Part shown: in pieces, positions 10,748-24,639 of the stretch
Layout: each line of letters begins with the position of its first letter
How positions within the stretch are numbered: position 1 is the stretch's first letter
Origin: Deinandra increscens subsp. villosa
Taxonomy: Eukaryota; Streptophyta; Magnoliopsida; Asterales; Asteraceae
Assembly (NCBI GenBank): GCA_039602395.1
Contig: JBCNJP010000006.1
Location: 55,951,502-56,015,501, forward strand
Direction: 5' to 3'
DNA: 64,000 nt
The notes under the pieces: model-generated
Seen by the model: the letters and a program-made list of their open reading frames with translations, nothing else
What the model was told of the DNA's origin: nothing
The model's database searches: none
Position numbers and translations under genes: made by a program

Positions 10748-13357
10748 TGTCACACCCCCAAAATCCGCTTGGGGTGTATCTCCGTAATTGGAGGCGTGAC
10801 ATGCTAGGATCCGAGTCATCAGACACACTGAACATACTACATGCAAGTTTGAATCTTTGAAAACCCAAATTTTACAATCCAAAAGTTTTAACAAGGTTCT
10901 CGACGTTTGAGGAAGCGTAAAACAAACATAATTAAGTTTCAAAAGTTTAACGCGCACACATCAGTCAATAGTTGAATGTTTAAACAAACATGCAGAATTA
11001 TGAATGAACCATGATTTCCTTAAACGTGCTCCTTAGCGTGCTCCTAAGGACCTGAGAAGAAACATGCTAAAATGCGTCAACACTAGGTTGTTGAGTTCAC
11101 AGAGTTTAAATGAAACAGTTGAATAATCATTTATCAGAACTGTAAGTTACCCGATTAGTCTCAACCAGACCTAATCCAAAAGCGGGATACCGATCCCGAA
11201 GCAATTAATATACACTTGGATAGCTAGTCCATGCATATTATAACATAATAGCGCCCTATACCTATTACTTAACTGTATGAAACTGCCTTCCCCCTCATGC
11301 CTTTGCCGAGCAATGAGTGAAACCTTAGGACAATATGATACCCGTCTCCACTCCCTAGAAGGCAAGTGGGGCTAGAGCGACTAGCCGAGGCAGGGCTTGT
11401 CAAACCCAGTAGATCTACTAAATATTTCCCCGTTATCAAACCGATATTCATTGCACGATGTAGAAGCACTTTATGATTGGCAAATTTAAACACGCTATGG
11501 TCACAACACAGTATATTAATTAAAGAGTGTTTATGAAAACGTAAACTTTACCGCATGTCTTCTCCCCCAAAAGTGAAACAAGTAAAAGTGGAGCCATGAA
11601 CTCACCTTAGGGTGAAATTGATTCCAAAAAGTAAACGCTTGGATAAAGTAGGCGAATCATCCTAGACTCCAGCTATGACACACAATCGTGTGAGTGTTGA
11701 CTAAGTTTGACCAACCGTCCCGACAACGCGCGGACAACAGACAAGTAGACTCGAATACACATTGGTGATTGAATTTAGATTTTCTATACATAACCTATCA
11801 CGTATGACACATACAACACATTGTATCATGATAAACATAATGCGTCACAATGACTTACGACATTATCCCTCGTATACGATGTACGATCGACGGAGCGATC
11901 GTACAAAGTCTTGTCATTCCTACTGAGGTAGGAGACTTAGGACTTGTACAATCGTATAACTCATAATCAATTTGACTTATGACATGCAAACACATAGCCA
12001 AGTAACCTCATGCTCATAGTCATGCGTTTTCCCAATTTATTTATTTACCGATAAATATATATTTATCACATGTAGGCTAATTCCATGTCTACACAACATC
12101 ATCATCGCATGCAGATCATATAGATCATCATTTGACACATTTCAAACTATGTCATAGATTCCTAACCACATGCATGAAAGCTATCTTGCCCTAATAAGTC
12201 ATTTTCATCATATTTTCACGTAAATAATTTTTTTAAAATAATCGGCATGCATTTGATCATCAAGTTCACAACTTTATACATCATCATGCAACCAATAACC
12301 TAGATTACATACTCACATATATCTAACACCAATCATGTGCCTTTATTCAAGATCTTGCATGTATGGCAACCGAAATCATGTTTTTATCCTAGATCTCACG
12401 CAAAGTCAACAACTGTATACATCATCAACCCTAGATCTATCATTATCAAGTCATTACAACATAGATCTAGCACAAATCATCAACCTAACAACCTTTATCC
12501 ACATGCATGCATGATTTTTCCGTAAAAAACCATAGATCTTGCTCATATCACAATATCATGCATAAAATCCATATTTTATATATCAAAAGATGCTTTCTTC
12601 TCTATCCAAATCACTAGATCTATACTAGATATCATCAAACAATCATAGATCAGACCTAGATCCATCAAAAAGCTTGGATCTTGACAACTTAAACACAAGC
12701 AAAACATGAAAAATCACATACCGAATGATGTAGGGTGATAAAGGATGCAATCGGGGCTAGAATCTTGAAGGAAAGCTTAAATCTTGGTGATGAATGAGTA
12801 TGAAGGTGATAAGAGACGTAGAGGGGACTGAAATGACGTATGGAGGTGTTGGAATGAAGAAGCGGTGGCTAATGGTGCTTAAATAGTGGAAAATTAAGGT
12901 GTTGCTGGAAACTAGGTTGTAGGCGTATCGTTTACAAGTACCATATGCTCTAGGCGATACGCCTATAGCCTCCGTCTGGCAGCCCTATTGACTTTTGTTG
13001 ACTGCATCCCGTTTTGTCCGTTTTTTTGCGTTTTTTGGTCACGATTTTCAACGTTTTCTCCATTTTCAATTCACCATCATTTTTATCACATCAAATCCAA
13101 TAAAATCAAGTATCAACTTTCCACATAACGATTTACGATCATACAAACAAATCACGTATCAGTTTGCATTTAGTTTTTCACCAATGTTTCAAGACTCCGA
13201 CTTGTGTGATGTTTGTGAAGTGTTTTAAGGCTACTAGACTCTTCTAATACCTTAATTGACATACTATGTCTATATACACGACTCCGGGTTTGCCAGTTTT
13301 ATTAGTTTTTATCCGTTTCTAAAGCTCGGGTCCCACCCGAAGGGCCAGAATGTCACA
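10748..13357 (-). mobile_element. Solo LTR, Ty3/gypsy-like, TSD TCGTG
   Basis: On the minus strand it starts TGTGACATTCTGGCCC at 13357 and ends TTTGGGGGTGTGACA at 10748, 2610 bp. TCGTG flanks it on both sides (10743-10747 and 13358-13362). No internal domain, primer-binding site or polypurine tract is present, so it is a solo LTR left by recombination. A TATA-like GCTTAAATAGT lies at 12877-12887 and would read leftward. GCGTATCG/GGCGATACGC words sit just upstream of it at 12921-12970. Confidence 0.9.
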
Positions 13358-13584
13358 TCGTGAAATTTGGCAACATTTTGATTTGTGTCGGATGATGGTG
13401 GGTCCGAACAAAGCACGTTGCAAGTTGTGTGACAAGTTGATGGGTGAAAAAGCGAACACAACTTTGTGGTTACACATCGAACATCCTCATTGTAATGTTC
13501 TCAAGGCGTGACTAGCAGCGGGTCAAGCGACGATGACAATTGAAGGTGAAATGTTCACTTATGATCTTGAGCGAACTCGAGAAG
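13358..13584 (+). pseudogene. hAT transposase, BED zinc-finger piece
   Basis: The frame reads WQHFDLCRMMVGPNKARCKL and continues C DKLMGEKANTT LWLHIEHPH. This is a BED-type finger with conserved W and F, CxxC (CKLC) and the H-x(4-5)-H end, as in Ac/RICESLEEPER-type hAT transposases. A TGA at about 13508 breaks the frame soon after the finger. The second LTR insertion follows at 13585. Confidence 0.85.
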
Positions 13585-13976
13585 TGTAACACCCCAACCG
13601 ATGGCGGAAACATCGAGGTGTCATGAAAAGAGTATAGAAGCACAAGGATATAAAAGGAATACCAAATTTTAGTAATAACTCAAAACTTAAACGTCTATTA
13701 CAAGGCACATTACTTAAATTATAACACAAATTCTATCTAGGTCCACAAGCTCCTAGTTATAATCAACACTTATGCTCGATAACCATTTCCTGAAAAATAC
13801 GTAAAAAGGGTCAACTATATGCATAGTTGGTGAGTCATAGGTTTAAGTAGTAAAACAATTATAGGTAAAAAAAAATGTTTGATAGGGTTTGCAAAGTCAT
13901 ATATGTTAAATAACTAAACCAATAATTAGCATGAAACGATTAAATAACATGAGACAAATAAATAGCATGAATGTTT

Positions 13977-14160
13977 GTCCGCGTGTTCAATTCCTCGCAA
14001 GAAATCTCAGCTTTGGGACCAAATAGCATAGAATATTGTCCGCGTGTTCAATTCTTCTTAAAGGAATCTCAGCGTTGGGACCAAATAGCATACAAGTTTG
14101 TCCGCGTGTTCAATTCCTCTCAAAGGAATCTCAGCGTTGGGACCAAATAACATACTAGTT
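13977..14160. repeat. 61-bp tandem repeat, three copies
   Basis: GTCCGCGTGTTCAATTC followed by AATCTCAGC and TTGGGACCAAATA repeats at 13977, 14038 and 14100, with a few substitutions and small indels. It lies inside the LTR that starts at 13585. Confidence 0.85.
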
Positions 14161-14699
14161 ACACAATAGCATCTAATGAATAGCATGACAAAGTATTTGT
14201 TTATACGTTATAACACGTATAAATATAAGTAAATCTATGTAACAGTGCTTGACCTTGGGTAGTGATAATAGATTTATTGAATGAATAAAGTTTCACCATG
14301 AACCATAATAAAAAGTATGATGAAGTATATGGTTGCTTGAAATAGAGTAATAATGATGAATAAAGTTTACGCGTGTTTTCCACCCCAAAATAGTTTGAAA
14401 ATTTAAAGAAAAGGAGGCTGTGAGCTCACCTTAAGTACTTGATTACTAGCTTGGCTTGACGAGGAAGATTCAGGTTCGAGAAATTTCTAAACGAATGATG
14501 AAATTTGATTAATCTAAAGCTATGAGAACGACTACAAGGGATTTCTAGATGCCTAGGGTTTCAATAGTCTTTATGATTTAGGGAAGATGAGTTATTGCAT
14601 AAGTTGATTGTGTTTATATCCTTAGGTTTAACAATAAATGATTAACTTAAATTATTTGACTACGTAATTAATCAATTAAATCAATGCCTAATAATTAAG

Positions 14700-17600
14700 A
14701 AATCAAATTATAGCTAACAAGATGGGTACCTCCTCCGCGCGTTGCTGCGGGGCTTAGTAAGCGACATACGTTCAATGATTGCTAAATTTGTAGTAGTAGA
14801 GTGATGTAGGTTTAGGTATTGTTTACATGCCTACCAAAATACATTTAAGAAAAGTAGAGTGCTTGTTACAAAAGATTTCCAAAATATGCAGGTCTAGACC
14901 CTGCTGATGATAACAGCTGCAACTTTTATTATTCTTCTTTAGATATGATGAGAGTTGTGAGGCTGAGATCATAATGGATACGATTTTTCTGGTCAACCTG
15001 AATGTGGTGTTGCTTTGCAAAAGATTTCCAGTTGCTTATGTTATACCTGTAGGTTTTAAATGTTTGGTTAGTGGTTGGTAAATATGGAGTTGTGCCTATG
15101 GAGGCATTGCTTTTAATAAGAATTGCTGTTATAAATGATCTAAAGGAGAACTGAACTATCATACCAAGATGAAAAGTATTTGAAAACAACAAAATCCAAC
15201 TATTATAGAATCGGGTAACTTAATCAATGATCATAATTGATATATAAGGTAATATAAGTAATTTAGTTCAATAGATGGTGACCCGTCCGCGCGTTCCGGC
15301 GGGCCACCAGTTTCTTTATGTAATAGTAATGGAGTTATAATAAAGGGTGTAGATAATTAGTATATAGGACTAAAAAACAGTTATTTACATGGATAAGTTT
15401 TATTAGTTGCTAACCAAACACATTTATACTACCAAACATATTAACTATGTGTTTCTGACAGCTTTCAAAAAGATTTTTTTGTGTGTGTGTTCTGCACCTA
15501 ATCTTCATTGCATCAGTAGATATGTACCTTCATCTAGCTTTGGTTTTTTTTCTTCTTAACTTCTCTTTTTTAACAAACAATTTTGAAGGAAGTAATTTCA
15601 AATGCCCACATATTTCTAATATTGATGACACAATTTACAAAAAGCACAATGCAAATGAAACAAAAGATGAGTGATACTGTTGGTATAGATCATTAAGAGA
15701 TGAGTGCCTAGGTAGCCAAGGACTTGAAGATTTAAATATAGTTGATCAATTATCTTTCTTCGCTGAGGTATATAATATTAATTTCTTACTCTTGAAAAGG
15801 AGTTCCTAGCTAAGTGATGATTCTCTCAACAGCTCCTACCAGCAGAAGTTCATACCAATGAAGAGATAATAAAGGTAAGCTGAAGACTGTAATTATTTTT
15901 ACAGTTTAAGTAACCCGATAGCAACAGCAAAATAACCAAATTTCAAAAACAGTTGCCAAGAACATGCAGCTGCTCCCAGCTCCAAGCCAGGTGTTAATGT
16001 TAATGTTTGTGTACCTGTTCACTATCTCTTGGAAGTTTTGTGAGTTGTTTATGTGTTTTTAAAAAATAAAAGCTGTTATGTAGACATCTATCAAAGGAAA
16101 GTAGAATTTCAATTACTCTGGGGGATATTTCAAAAGAAGTTAGTTATCCTACAACGCATAATGAACATCTGAAAACAATAGACTTGGAACTCTTTAAAAA
16201 TAAAACAAAAAAGTCAGAGGATGTTAGCATGTTGAAGCACATACATGTTGCCATTAATCAATAACTTGAAATTAAACAACAATCTAACTATGAGCTAATA
16301 CTGATTGAACATGAAAACAATTTCAATTAAATAATGGCAAAGAGACATGGCGTATCTCAATTAACATAAACCAAAAGTCAAGCAAACAAAAGAACATAAA
16401 AAGCAAACCAAAAATACAAACTGAAGGGTTGTGTAAGTCATTTAATAGTCCATTGGTAAGCCTAAACGAACACATGCATAGTGCGCACACCGTTTTGGGT
16501 TTGGAGCGTTTGACAAAATAAAACTTTTAAAAGATATAACTTTGCCTCTGGTAACTGAAACAACTATCAAAGGAAAGTAGAACTTGTAAAACATATAATT
16601 AAAAGACCAAAAGTGCGATGAAAACAAAACTTCTAAAACAACTTGACATTACTTGAAATGTAGGTCTATCTATGAAATATTCAATCTTTTAAACCATAAT
16701 CTAACCACATAATTATTTTTGGTATCAACCAGGTATAGCAATGAATCCAAATGAAGAGAAAAAACACTTACGATGACGAATCCTCAATTAAGAAACCTTG
16801 AACACCTTGAGTTGAAAGACAATACCTAAATCAAACAAAAACACTATAGTTAAGAATCAAACACATGAAATCAAGTCATATAAACGAACAAAAGAACCAA
16901 ATGAATGATTTAGCAACGTACAATCGCAACATACATAAAACCCTAAACAATCGCCAGGTAAAAATTTCTCACGATGATGAAACAAAACATTAGAAAATAA
17001 CGAATAAAAAACCAATCGAAAAACCTGTCAATGTTTTGTCTAAGTCTCAATGTGCAAAGCTGAGGTTGCTGACAAAAAAAGGTAAGCATGGATCATAAAC
17101 GCCATTTCGGCCAGTCAAAATTTTGGAAGAAGACCAAAATAGTAAAAATAATACAGGAGGCTCAGATAACTGTATGAAGTCATTGTGAATGAGGGTTACT
17201 CTGGCTGCAAAGCTTTATTGCCTAGCCAAAAGAGCCTTCCAAACCCATCACATACTTGCTGAATTTAAGAAATCATCGTAGCCTCTTATCCTTACTATTA
17301 TCCTTACTAAGACCCTAAACCAATACACAGTAATTTGCGAGTAGTTAGACGAATCTGTGAGGAGTCCAAAAAACAAACACGCGAACGATTAGCTAGCATT
17401 ACACCATCAGACATTACAATGAGCTTCCATTACACCAGTGGACATAGCCAGTAACAGTAAACTCCTCTCAAAGAAAATCAATTTATTATGTGTTATCATG
17501 TAAAATCCATATTTAAGCAATGCATCAGCAAAGTAGGCCAGGTAACCGTGATTGATTAAGCATCAGATGAAGAAGAACATAATCAAATACCCAAACAGTA

Positions 17601-18540
17601 TGTAAAGAGAAGAAGAGAGAAGAAGCATGAGACCATCAATCGGAAGCCAAAAAAAAGACGACACGTCTGGCTGTAACATTAGGTTGCCTCGCCAAGACAA
17701 AGCCATGTCTTCAAATGAACCCGATTTTTAGAAAAACATCACAGGCCGAAACAATCAAACACCGATCAAATATAATCCAGATCAAAGCAATGCATCAACA
17801 AAAAAAAAAGAACAGCCATAAGACTAATAACTCGCAATCAAATAAACATCAGGCAGAGCACAAATATAATCAAACACCCACAACCAAAAGGCAAATCAAA
17901 TGAATGCAGACGTAAGAAAACCAAGGTAGCCAAAAGGTTAGAATGCACAAATCAAACACCCAGAAGACCAAATTCATATCGAAGCAGCAAAAATCGAACA
18001 AAACAGCATCAGCCTCTAATAAAGTCCAAACAGAAGCATAAAAGTATAGATCCAATAAACATCTCAGACTCCCGGGTTAAAATGGAGAAATCAAATACCC
18101 ATAAAAGAAAGCTCATCTCCAAACATGAAATCTAAAACACCGGCGCCAAAGGAACCGCACAACGGCGGCAACCCACCGGCCGGAGATGGAGGTGGTCGAC
18201 TATGATAGACAACTGTGACAAACTAAGCCACCGTACACACACCAACAATCGCAAAACCCTATGAACGGAGACGGAAAGAAGAAAGAGGAGCCGTAAACCT
18301 CAATGGACCCTCTTTTATACCTAGAAGAAGCAATAACACGTAGCATAAAGGCAGCGACAGGTGTTAAGATCTCAACAAAAAAGACAGCGACAGGTGTTAA
18401 GATCTCAACAACAGGGACCAAAGTTGTAATTTGTAAAAGACCAAAAGTAAAATAAAAGAAAACTTTATGGTCAAATTGCAAAGACTAAAAAGATAACTAT
18501 TCACCATCAAATTTTATTGTTATATTTAATAATAAGTAGT
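14700..18540. other. Unidentified insert inside the LTR, gene-like remnants
   Basis: No intact gene is recognisable. GC-rich hairpin words CCGCGCGTTGCTGCGG (14735-14750) and CCGCGCGTTCCGGC (15287-15300) stand out near its left side. Plus-strand frames at about 15480-15880 give short coding-like pieces (for example SQGLEDLNIVDQLSFFAE) beside GT and AG sites. On the minus strand 18490-18130 resembles a promoter and leader: TATAAAAGAGGGTCC at about 18316-18302, then GC-rich sequence without an early ATG. A 33-bp direct repeat (CAGCGACAGGTGTTAAGATC) occurs at about 18352 and 18385. A captured gene is possible, but I cannot name it. Confidence 0.35.
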
Positions 18541-19017
18541 TGATCATGAGGCTTAAAAGAAAAATAATTAAATACACATATAAATATTTGACTCGTTAAT
18601 TTAATAAATAATCAACTAGATAATACGTAAAGAAATAGATTTAATTTATGATTTGAATAACTAAATGATACTAATAAATAAATAAATAAACAAATAATTT
18701 AAGTGACTAAATAAATAAGTTACTCACTAAATATTAAGTGAATAAATGAATAAAAGACTAACAATTTAATTAATATTTAAACATTTAATTAAATAACTAA
18801 GTGATTTATTTAATAAATAAGTGTCTAAATAAAATATATTACTAAACAATTACTTAAATTAATAAGTAATTAATTGAATAAGTTTATTATAAAAATATTT
18901 ATAATTCTTAAGTATTTATTTGTTCTAAACTTTTTGTAGAGATTTTTATAAATTTATGAGATTTGAAAGATGGTGGATTTATACAATTTATAGGAGTTTA
19001 GAACATTTATAAATTTT

Positions 19018-19020
<3 letters not shown>

Positions 19021-19069
<49 letters not shown>
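19021..19069. repeat. (TA)n microsatellite
   Basis: About 24 uninterrupted TA dinucleotides within the LTR insertion. Shorter TA tracts occur at about 27980-28060 and 36300-36323. Confidence 0.95.
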
Positions 19070-19073
<4 letters not shown>

Positions 19074-20177
19074 AAATTAATGGGGTTGAAAATTGGTTAA
19101 TTATACAAATATGATGGAATGATAAAATAAAACAAGAAAACGTGGTGAGACCGAGTCAAACCCATGACCTCTCACACACCAAACGTGTTGAAGACCACTA
19201 AGCCAAATCGTGTTTATAGGTTCCATATCCGAGTGACATTATTTTAGCATGTTATAAGCAGTCATCTTCTTCCCCAAATTTGTGTATCGAAACCCTAGTT
19301 CTAAATCCATGAAAATGATTGTGTGTGTATAAATGCTACAAGAAATCATTGGGCTTTTACTCAGTGATGAAAACCGAACGAAATTGTGTGAGGGACTTAC
19401 CTAATCGATGATGAAAAGCGGAGAAACGGGAGGCCGCCGGGGCTTTGACGGCATCAGAGAGCAAACATGAAAGTAAAGCGAATTTTTTGAGTGTTTTCGA
19501 TGGGATTAAGTGCATAAAAGGTTGTGGAGGATTGAGGAACTATTTATAGTGCCAAAACATGATGAAAGCTTGTTAATTCGGGTTTAATGTCTAAATTGAT
19601 TCCCGTTAAATGACAATTAAAGCGCGTTTAAAGTTGGTTTTGAGATTATTATGATGATTTAATCATGGTTTGGGATGGTTATGGCTAAATAATAATGAAA
19701 GAATGGAGTTTTTATGAACTTTTATAGATATAAAAAAACCTTTATTAAAATTTAACCATTTATTTAAACCTTTTGTTTGTCAAATTTGCTTCTTTAAAGA
19801 TATGAAAACTTTATGAAAAATATAAAGTTACTAATATTTTAAAAAAGCTACATATAAAATTGTTAAACCATGTATTTATTTATATAACAACTCATTTAAT
19901 AACAAGTATGTGTTTTTCTCTTTTTCTTTAATACCTCAAAAGAACGTACTGTACTTGTACTGTAACATAAAATTTAATAAAAATCACCTCTTTAATTTGT
20001 TAACACATTAAATAAAATAATTAAGTTTGTATAATGTATATTAAATTTAAAACTCGTAATTTAATAACATTTATTCACTAAGTTTTTAGAGGAATTAATT
20101 TAATTATATTAATAAATAACACAATTTAAATGATAACTCAAAATCCTTTATTAATTTAAAAATTCATGATTGTTACA

Positions 20178-21007
20178 AGAAGCAATGGCGAGTTTCGTGA
20201 TTAAACAAAGTTTGCCGTTCAATCACTTTGACAACGAACACTTGAAACGTCTCATACAAATGAATCTCTAGCCTCGTTATACCCAAATAAGTCGCACGAC
20301 CCTTAGACGTGATTATTTAAAATTATGGAAAATGGCAAAAACTCAATTAATTGAAGGATTTGCACAATTATAATGTTGTGTTAACTTAACTAGCGATTGT
20401 TGGTCGACTCCACAGGGTTCACCCGAATCTTTCATTTGTGTGACCGCTCATTGGGTGAACCCGGGTGATTGGCAAATAACGAAGAGCACAATATGTTTGA
20501 ACAACTTAATTTTCCTCACAAGGGTCAAGATATATTTCGTAAAATCGACAAAGTTATTCGGGTTTATTCTTTAAATGAAAATTTGTTTTCTTTCTCTTTT
20601 GATAATGCGTCGAACAACACGCGTGCCATACAACAACTCAAACTAAAATTTAAACCAATTTGTGATGGTAAGTTTTTTCATAGTCGTTGTGTTGCACACA
20701 TAATCAACTTATGTGTGCAAGATGGTTTAGCTATGGTTGACGACGTAATCCAAGTTTTTAGAAAATTGATGTCGGATATAGTGCCTATAGAAAATATTGT
20801 GAACACGCGAATACCATTTGTTTAGGTCCCAATTGGGATGTACCTACTAGATGGAACTCGACTTGTAACATGTTTGAGAAGGTAATCCAACAAAAGGAAA
20901 GTTTAAAGTCATATCATAACGATCTTTGTTCAAGACATTCTAAACTTGTACCATTTTCTCATGATCAATGGGCTCTTATTGAAAAATTAACAAAGTTGCT
21001 ACATGTT
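20178..21007 (+). pseudogene. hAT transposase, central catalytic piece
   Basis: After excision of the previous insertion the frame runs CGA GAA GCA ATG GCG and then SFVIKQSLPFNHFDNEHLKR. Diagnostic hAT blocks follow: TSDCWSTPQGSPESFICVTA, then FDNASNNT, then HSRCVAHIINLCVQDGL, then DVPTRWNSTCNMFEK. Stops (MNL*, QL*) and a frameshift near 20470 show decay. The piece ends LLHV at the ATGTT duplicated by the third insertion. Confidence 0.9.
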
Positions 21008-22169
21008 TGTCACACCCCAACCGACGGCGGAATATGTCAGGGCAAGACGACTGTCCAGATGCACATGACAACTAGTAATAGTTACCAAATACTTAAACAT
21101 GCCATTTTCATATATAAACAAATATTCGTACAATAATTTAAATATAAACATCAAGCATTGATTTAGTGTCTTTATCTAGGTCCGTAATCCTATCGTGATC
21201 AGTCAAATAATCCAAGTAGTCATCCTGCAACATGTATAAAATAGAGAGTGTCAGCTACAAAAGTAGTTGGTGAGTAATCATAGAGTTATGTATATATGTA
21301 AAGTCAATGATTTATGCCATTAAGTATTTATTCATATGATATATTATAAAAGACTACACTAAAGAATAAAGACTATCCAAAAGAATAAAGACTATCCATT
21401 CACCACTCATAGATATAGATGTTGTGTAACCAAACCTAGACAATAAGGGAGCAATCACCTATTTGAAGACAGGATTATGTCTCAATATCCTAGGTGGGTT
21501 GTCAACCAATAGATATGTATCTATCATTGTTACCACGACACGATGGTTAATGGTACACAAAAGAATAAAGACTAACCATTCATGATTTCACTACTACAAA
21601 ATGGCCTTTCTTGACGCTTTTTGCGCGTCAAGAAAGGGCCCAGATGACGCGCAAAAAAGCGTCAAGGAAGGCAGGGTCAAGAATCCTCTTGACGCGCAAA
21701 ATGCGCGTCATCTGCTTCTTGACGCTCGAACAATGACGCGCATTTTATGACGCGCAAAGTGTGTCATAAAAAGCGTGTCAAGGAAGCCCCCGTCATAAAT
21801 ATGCTTATGACACGCATATATGCGCGTCATGAATTAAAAAAATTAAAAAAAAATATTTTTGTAGATTCACTAATTTCCACATTAATGACAATTAACCACC
21901 TAATCAAAATACAATACACTTGTAGCAAAATAATACATTTCATATATAGAGCAAACATTACAAAGTTAACATTAGTTTACATTGCACTAACTTCATGTAA
22001 CCTTAGCTTCTTCCATCTCAATACTTGCATTATCAAGCCCATCTACAAAATGGAAAAAGGATGGTCAAAAGCAGGAAAGGAAAAACAACAGAAGCAAGAA
22101 GGGAAAAACTTGCATTCATTATGTCCAGTAACAAATTCAAATTAAATCCAATGTTAACTGTATTGTGGT

Positions 22170-22410
22170 TGTCATTCATTAACAATATACATATTCAGTT
22201 TTATGTCCATGTCAAAAACAAGTTTCCGAGGTCAAAGAAGATAATCTACCAATTTGAACAGCATGGTTATCCTGCATCAGAGATGCCACTCTCACCATAT
22301 AAGCTGCTGTTCCAACTGGCGTTTTGTAACCAAGTTCCTAGACTATTTTCACAAGAAACCTTGCAACCTCGTTTTCCTGTCATGATTATTAAAATACAAT
22401 TGAACTCAAA
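22170..22410 (-). pseudogene. Unidentified coding-like fragment in the CACTA element
   Basis: On the minus strand, from about 22390 to 22250, one frame reads EVARFLVKIV, stop, then ELGYKTPVGTAAYMVRVASL and on to MQDNHAVQIG. The residue composition looks like real protein, but I do not recognise the family. The single stop and the isolation within a transposon suggest a captured, decayed exon. The overlapping plus-strand ORFs of 132 residues are less protein-like. Confidence 0.35.
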
Positions 22411-23061
22411 GATATACACCTGAATTTTTTCATCATCTATTACCCGGTGGTTAATTTTTACTCAAGCCTAATATCCATTCTTATAAGTTATATCAGCTAG
22501 TTTTTCCAACCAGTTGTTGTACCTATTTGTGAATAAAATCAGTAAGAGTTGAATTAAACTTTAAGCATGCATTTGAATTAAACTAACACAAATGTATAAC
22601 TTTTCGAGTTCTTTTTGCTGAGTTCCATAAACACAAAAGAACTTAAGTTAAAAAAACAGCCAACATCAGTCACAACTACAGAACTACATTACTGCGCAGA
22701 AAAGTTGAATATTTTAAGAAAACAATAACAAATTTTAGTTTATTATGTGCTCAAATCTAACATTTGTCTTAAAATTTCAAGCCAAAACATCAAATTGAAC
22801 TCGACCCAGTTGGGTTATAGAATGGCTCTGACTAAGTTAAAACAACAACAGCAAAAGAAAAATATATCATGACCACAAAATTAGAAAACCACCCAATCAC
22901 AACATTAGATAATCGTAATGTTTTTACCTGCTTTTTTAATTAGTTTCTGACTTACTTATGTTCCATAAGTTCTTGTACATACTTGGTAACTTTTTTAATT
23001 TGCTCATGGAAGCACAACCTGCAAGAAATAACAAAGAAAAAGTTTGCTTTAAAAGATTTTA

Positions 23062-23369
23062 GAGTAAATTGCTATTTTCATCCCTGTGGTTTGCTCAAAA
23101 TTGTCAATTCAGTCCAATAGTTTAAAATTTGTCAATTTCATCCTTGTGGTTTGAAAAAATTGCCAATTCAATCCAAAATATTATAAAAAATTACCAACTT
23201 CGTCCTTGTGGTTTTGCAAAAAAATGCCAATTCAATCCAAAGAAATTGCTGGTTTTGGACTGAATTGGCAATTTTTACAAACCACAGGGATGAAATTGGT
23301 AATTTTTAAACTATTGGACTGAATTGGCAATTTTAAGCAAACCACAGGGACAAAAATGGCAATTTACTC
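23062..23369. mobile_element. Mutator-like foldback MITE, 9-bp TSD
   Basis: The two halves are inverted copies starting GAGTAAATTGCYATTTT, with recurring CCCTGTGGTTTG and TTCAGTCCAATAG blocks in each arm. It is 308 bp and flanked by AAGATTTTA at 23053-23061 and 23370-23378. A 9-bp target duplication marks Mutator-superfamily transposition. There is no coding content. Confidence 0.9.
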
Positions 23370-24452
23370 AAGATTTTAATTACAATAATTTTTTTGCCCA
23401 AATATGCAAATTAGGAGCAATTTTAATACATAAATAAAAATCGTAAAGTTTCTTGGTTCTTCCTATTAAACAGGGCCACAAAACACAACATGATGAAGTT
23501 CAAATCCATAGCTAATATATCACGATTAATGAAGCACAAACATGTATACATGCAGTTCAATTACATTGACCATGTAGCATTGCAAAAGGGATGAATGTTG
23601 TGAACATACCTAGACTGGATATATGCCAGTTCTGCCCCCATATTCAGTTCATTGGAAGCCACCCTGTTGTTAAACCCTTGATCTTCACTACCATTATATC
23701 CCTTGCACCAACAACAAAACCATAAAATCAGGAGTAAGATCACTCTGCTATGGGCTACTGGTTATTTGGTTAGTGGTTACCATCTAAACAAAACCAAACT
23801 TAGTGCTTGGTGCTCTTGTTTTTGCGATCTTAAGAAGGATGAGTGTTGTTTGATACTGTATGTTTCTTTTTTTCCTTATTATAGACTTTGTAACTTGCTA
23901 ACCACTAGCTAGGTGTACTTTAAATTTTATTATCTGCTAAAATAAAGGGTTTGTTTTGGAGCTAACCAAAACTTAGAAGTGTGCTAAATAACTGTATGTA
24001 AAGGTGATAAGTTTAAATCAACTGGGCTTTTACAACACTGCAAAATACCATATTAAACCTACCTCCAAAAAAATAAAAAAGAACGGAAACAAAAAAAAAG
24101 GCAATCAAGGGACTCGAACACGCGCAATTCAATCAGAGATGATAGGTTTAAACCAATTGTGCTGCAACTGTTTTATTTATAAATCCTAGACTCAAACTTT
24201 TAACATGAAAATGAACATGTGACATTTTTGTAATATAAATTAGAAGTTGTTTTGGAATCTTTACAATAAATACAGGTGGAATGGAAATCTTGGGCTCTTG
24301 GTCCATTAATTCTGAAAGGGTTGACTTGCATGCTCTACCTTAACAGTTCAAACAGGTAGGATAAAAAACTAACCCATAAAAGTAAATCAAGTGGGTTAAA
24401 CGGTTAAAAAACTCCCACAATATACTTTAAAAGAATACTAAAACTTACATTA

Positions 24453-24560
24453 CTATGTAGTAGTATAGTTGTACCAGTAAGAATGACAAGCTTTCACTGC
24501 TTCATACGACCTAAAGTAATCAAGAAGCTCCGGGTTCACCATGCCTACCCACTGAAAGCA
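24453..24560 (-). pseudogene. Unidentified exon-like fragment in the CACTA element
   Basis: Minus-strand frame VGMVNPELLDYFRSYEAVKA, continuing CHSYWYNYTTT to a stop. It follows an acceptor-like site downstream of the HSP90-like exons and may be spliced to them. The family is not recognised. Confidence 0.3.
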
Positions 24561-24639
24561 AAGTTTCATTTTAGTAAGACATTTATGACTTGAAAAAACA
24601 TACTTTAACGTAACCATAATAGCGGTGAACCTCTTCGTT

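Larger units (their letters stand above)
13585..20177 (-). mobile_element. LTR insertion with about 4 kb of inner sequence, TSD AGAAG
   Basis: Left end TGTAACACCCCAACCG (13585) and right end GATTGTTACA (20177) are the two ends of a minus-oriented LTR, flanked by AGAAG at 13580-13584 and 20178-20182. The left terminus resembles that of the LTR at 21008. A TATA box (CACTATAAATAG on the minus strand) is at about 19535-19546. At 6593 bp it is about 4 kb longer than the other LTRs here, with no gag or pol. The extra DNA therefore looks like a secondary insertion between about 14700 and 18540. Confidence 0.75.

Noticed and set aside
14727..14760. Helitron 3' end in the LTR insertion
   Set aside because: The hairpin word is there, but no CTRR follows at the right distance on either strand, so only the copy at 50896 is called.
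21747..22423. Two overlapping 132-residue ORFs
   Set aside because: They start in the CACTA subterminal repeats, and the minus strand of the second half looks more protein-like.
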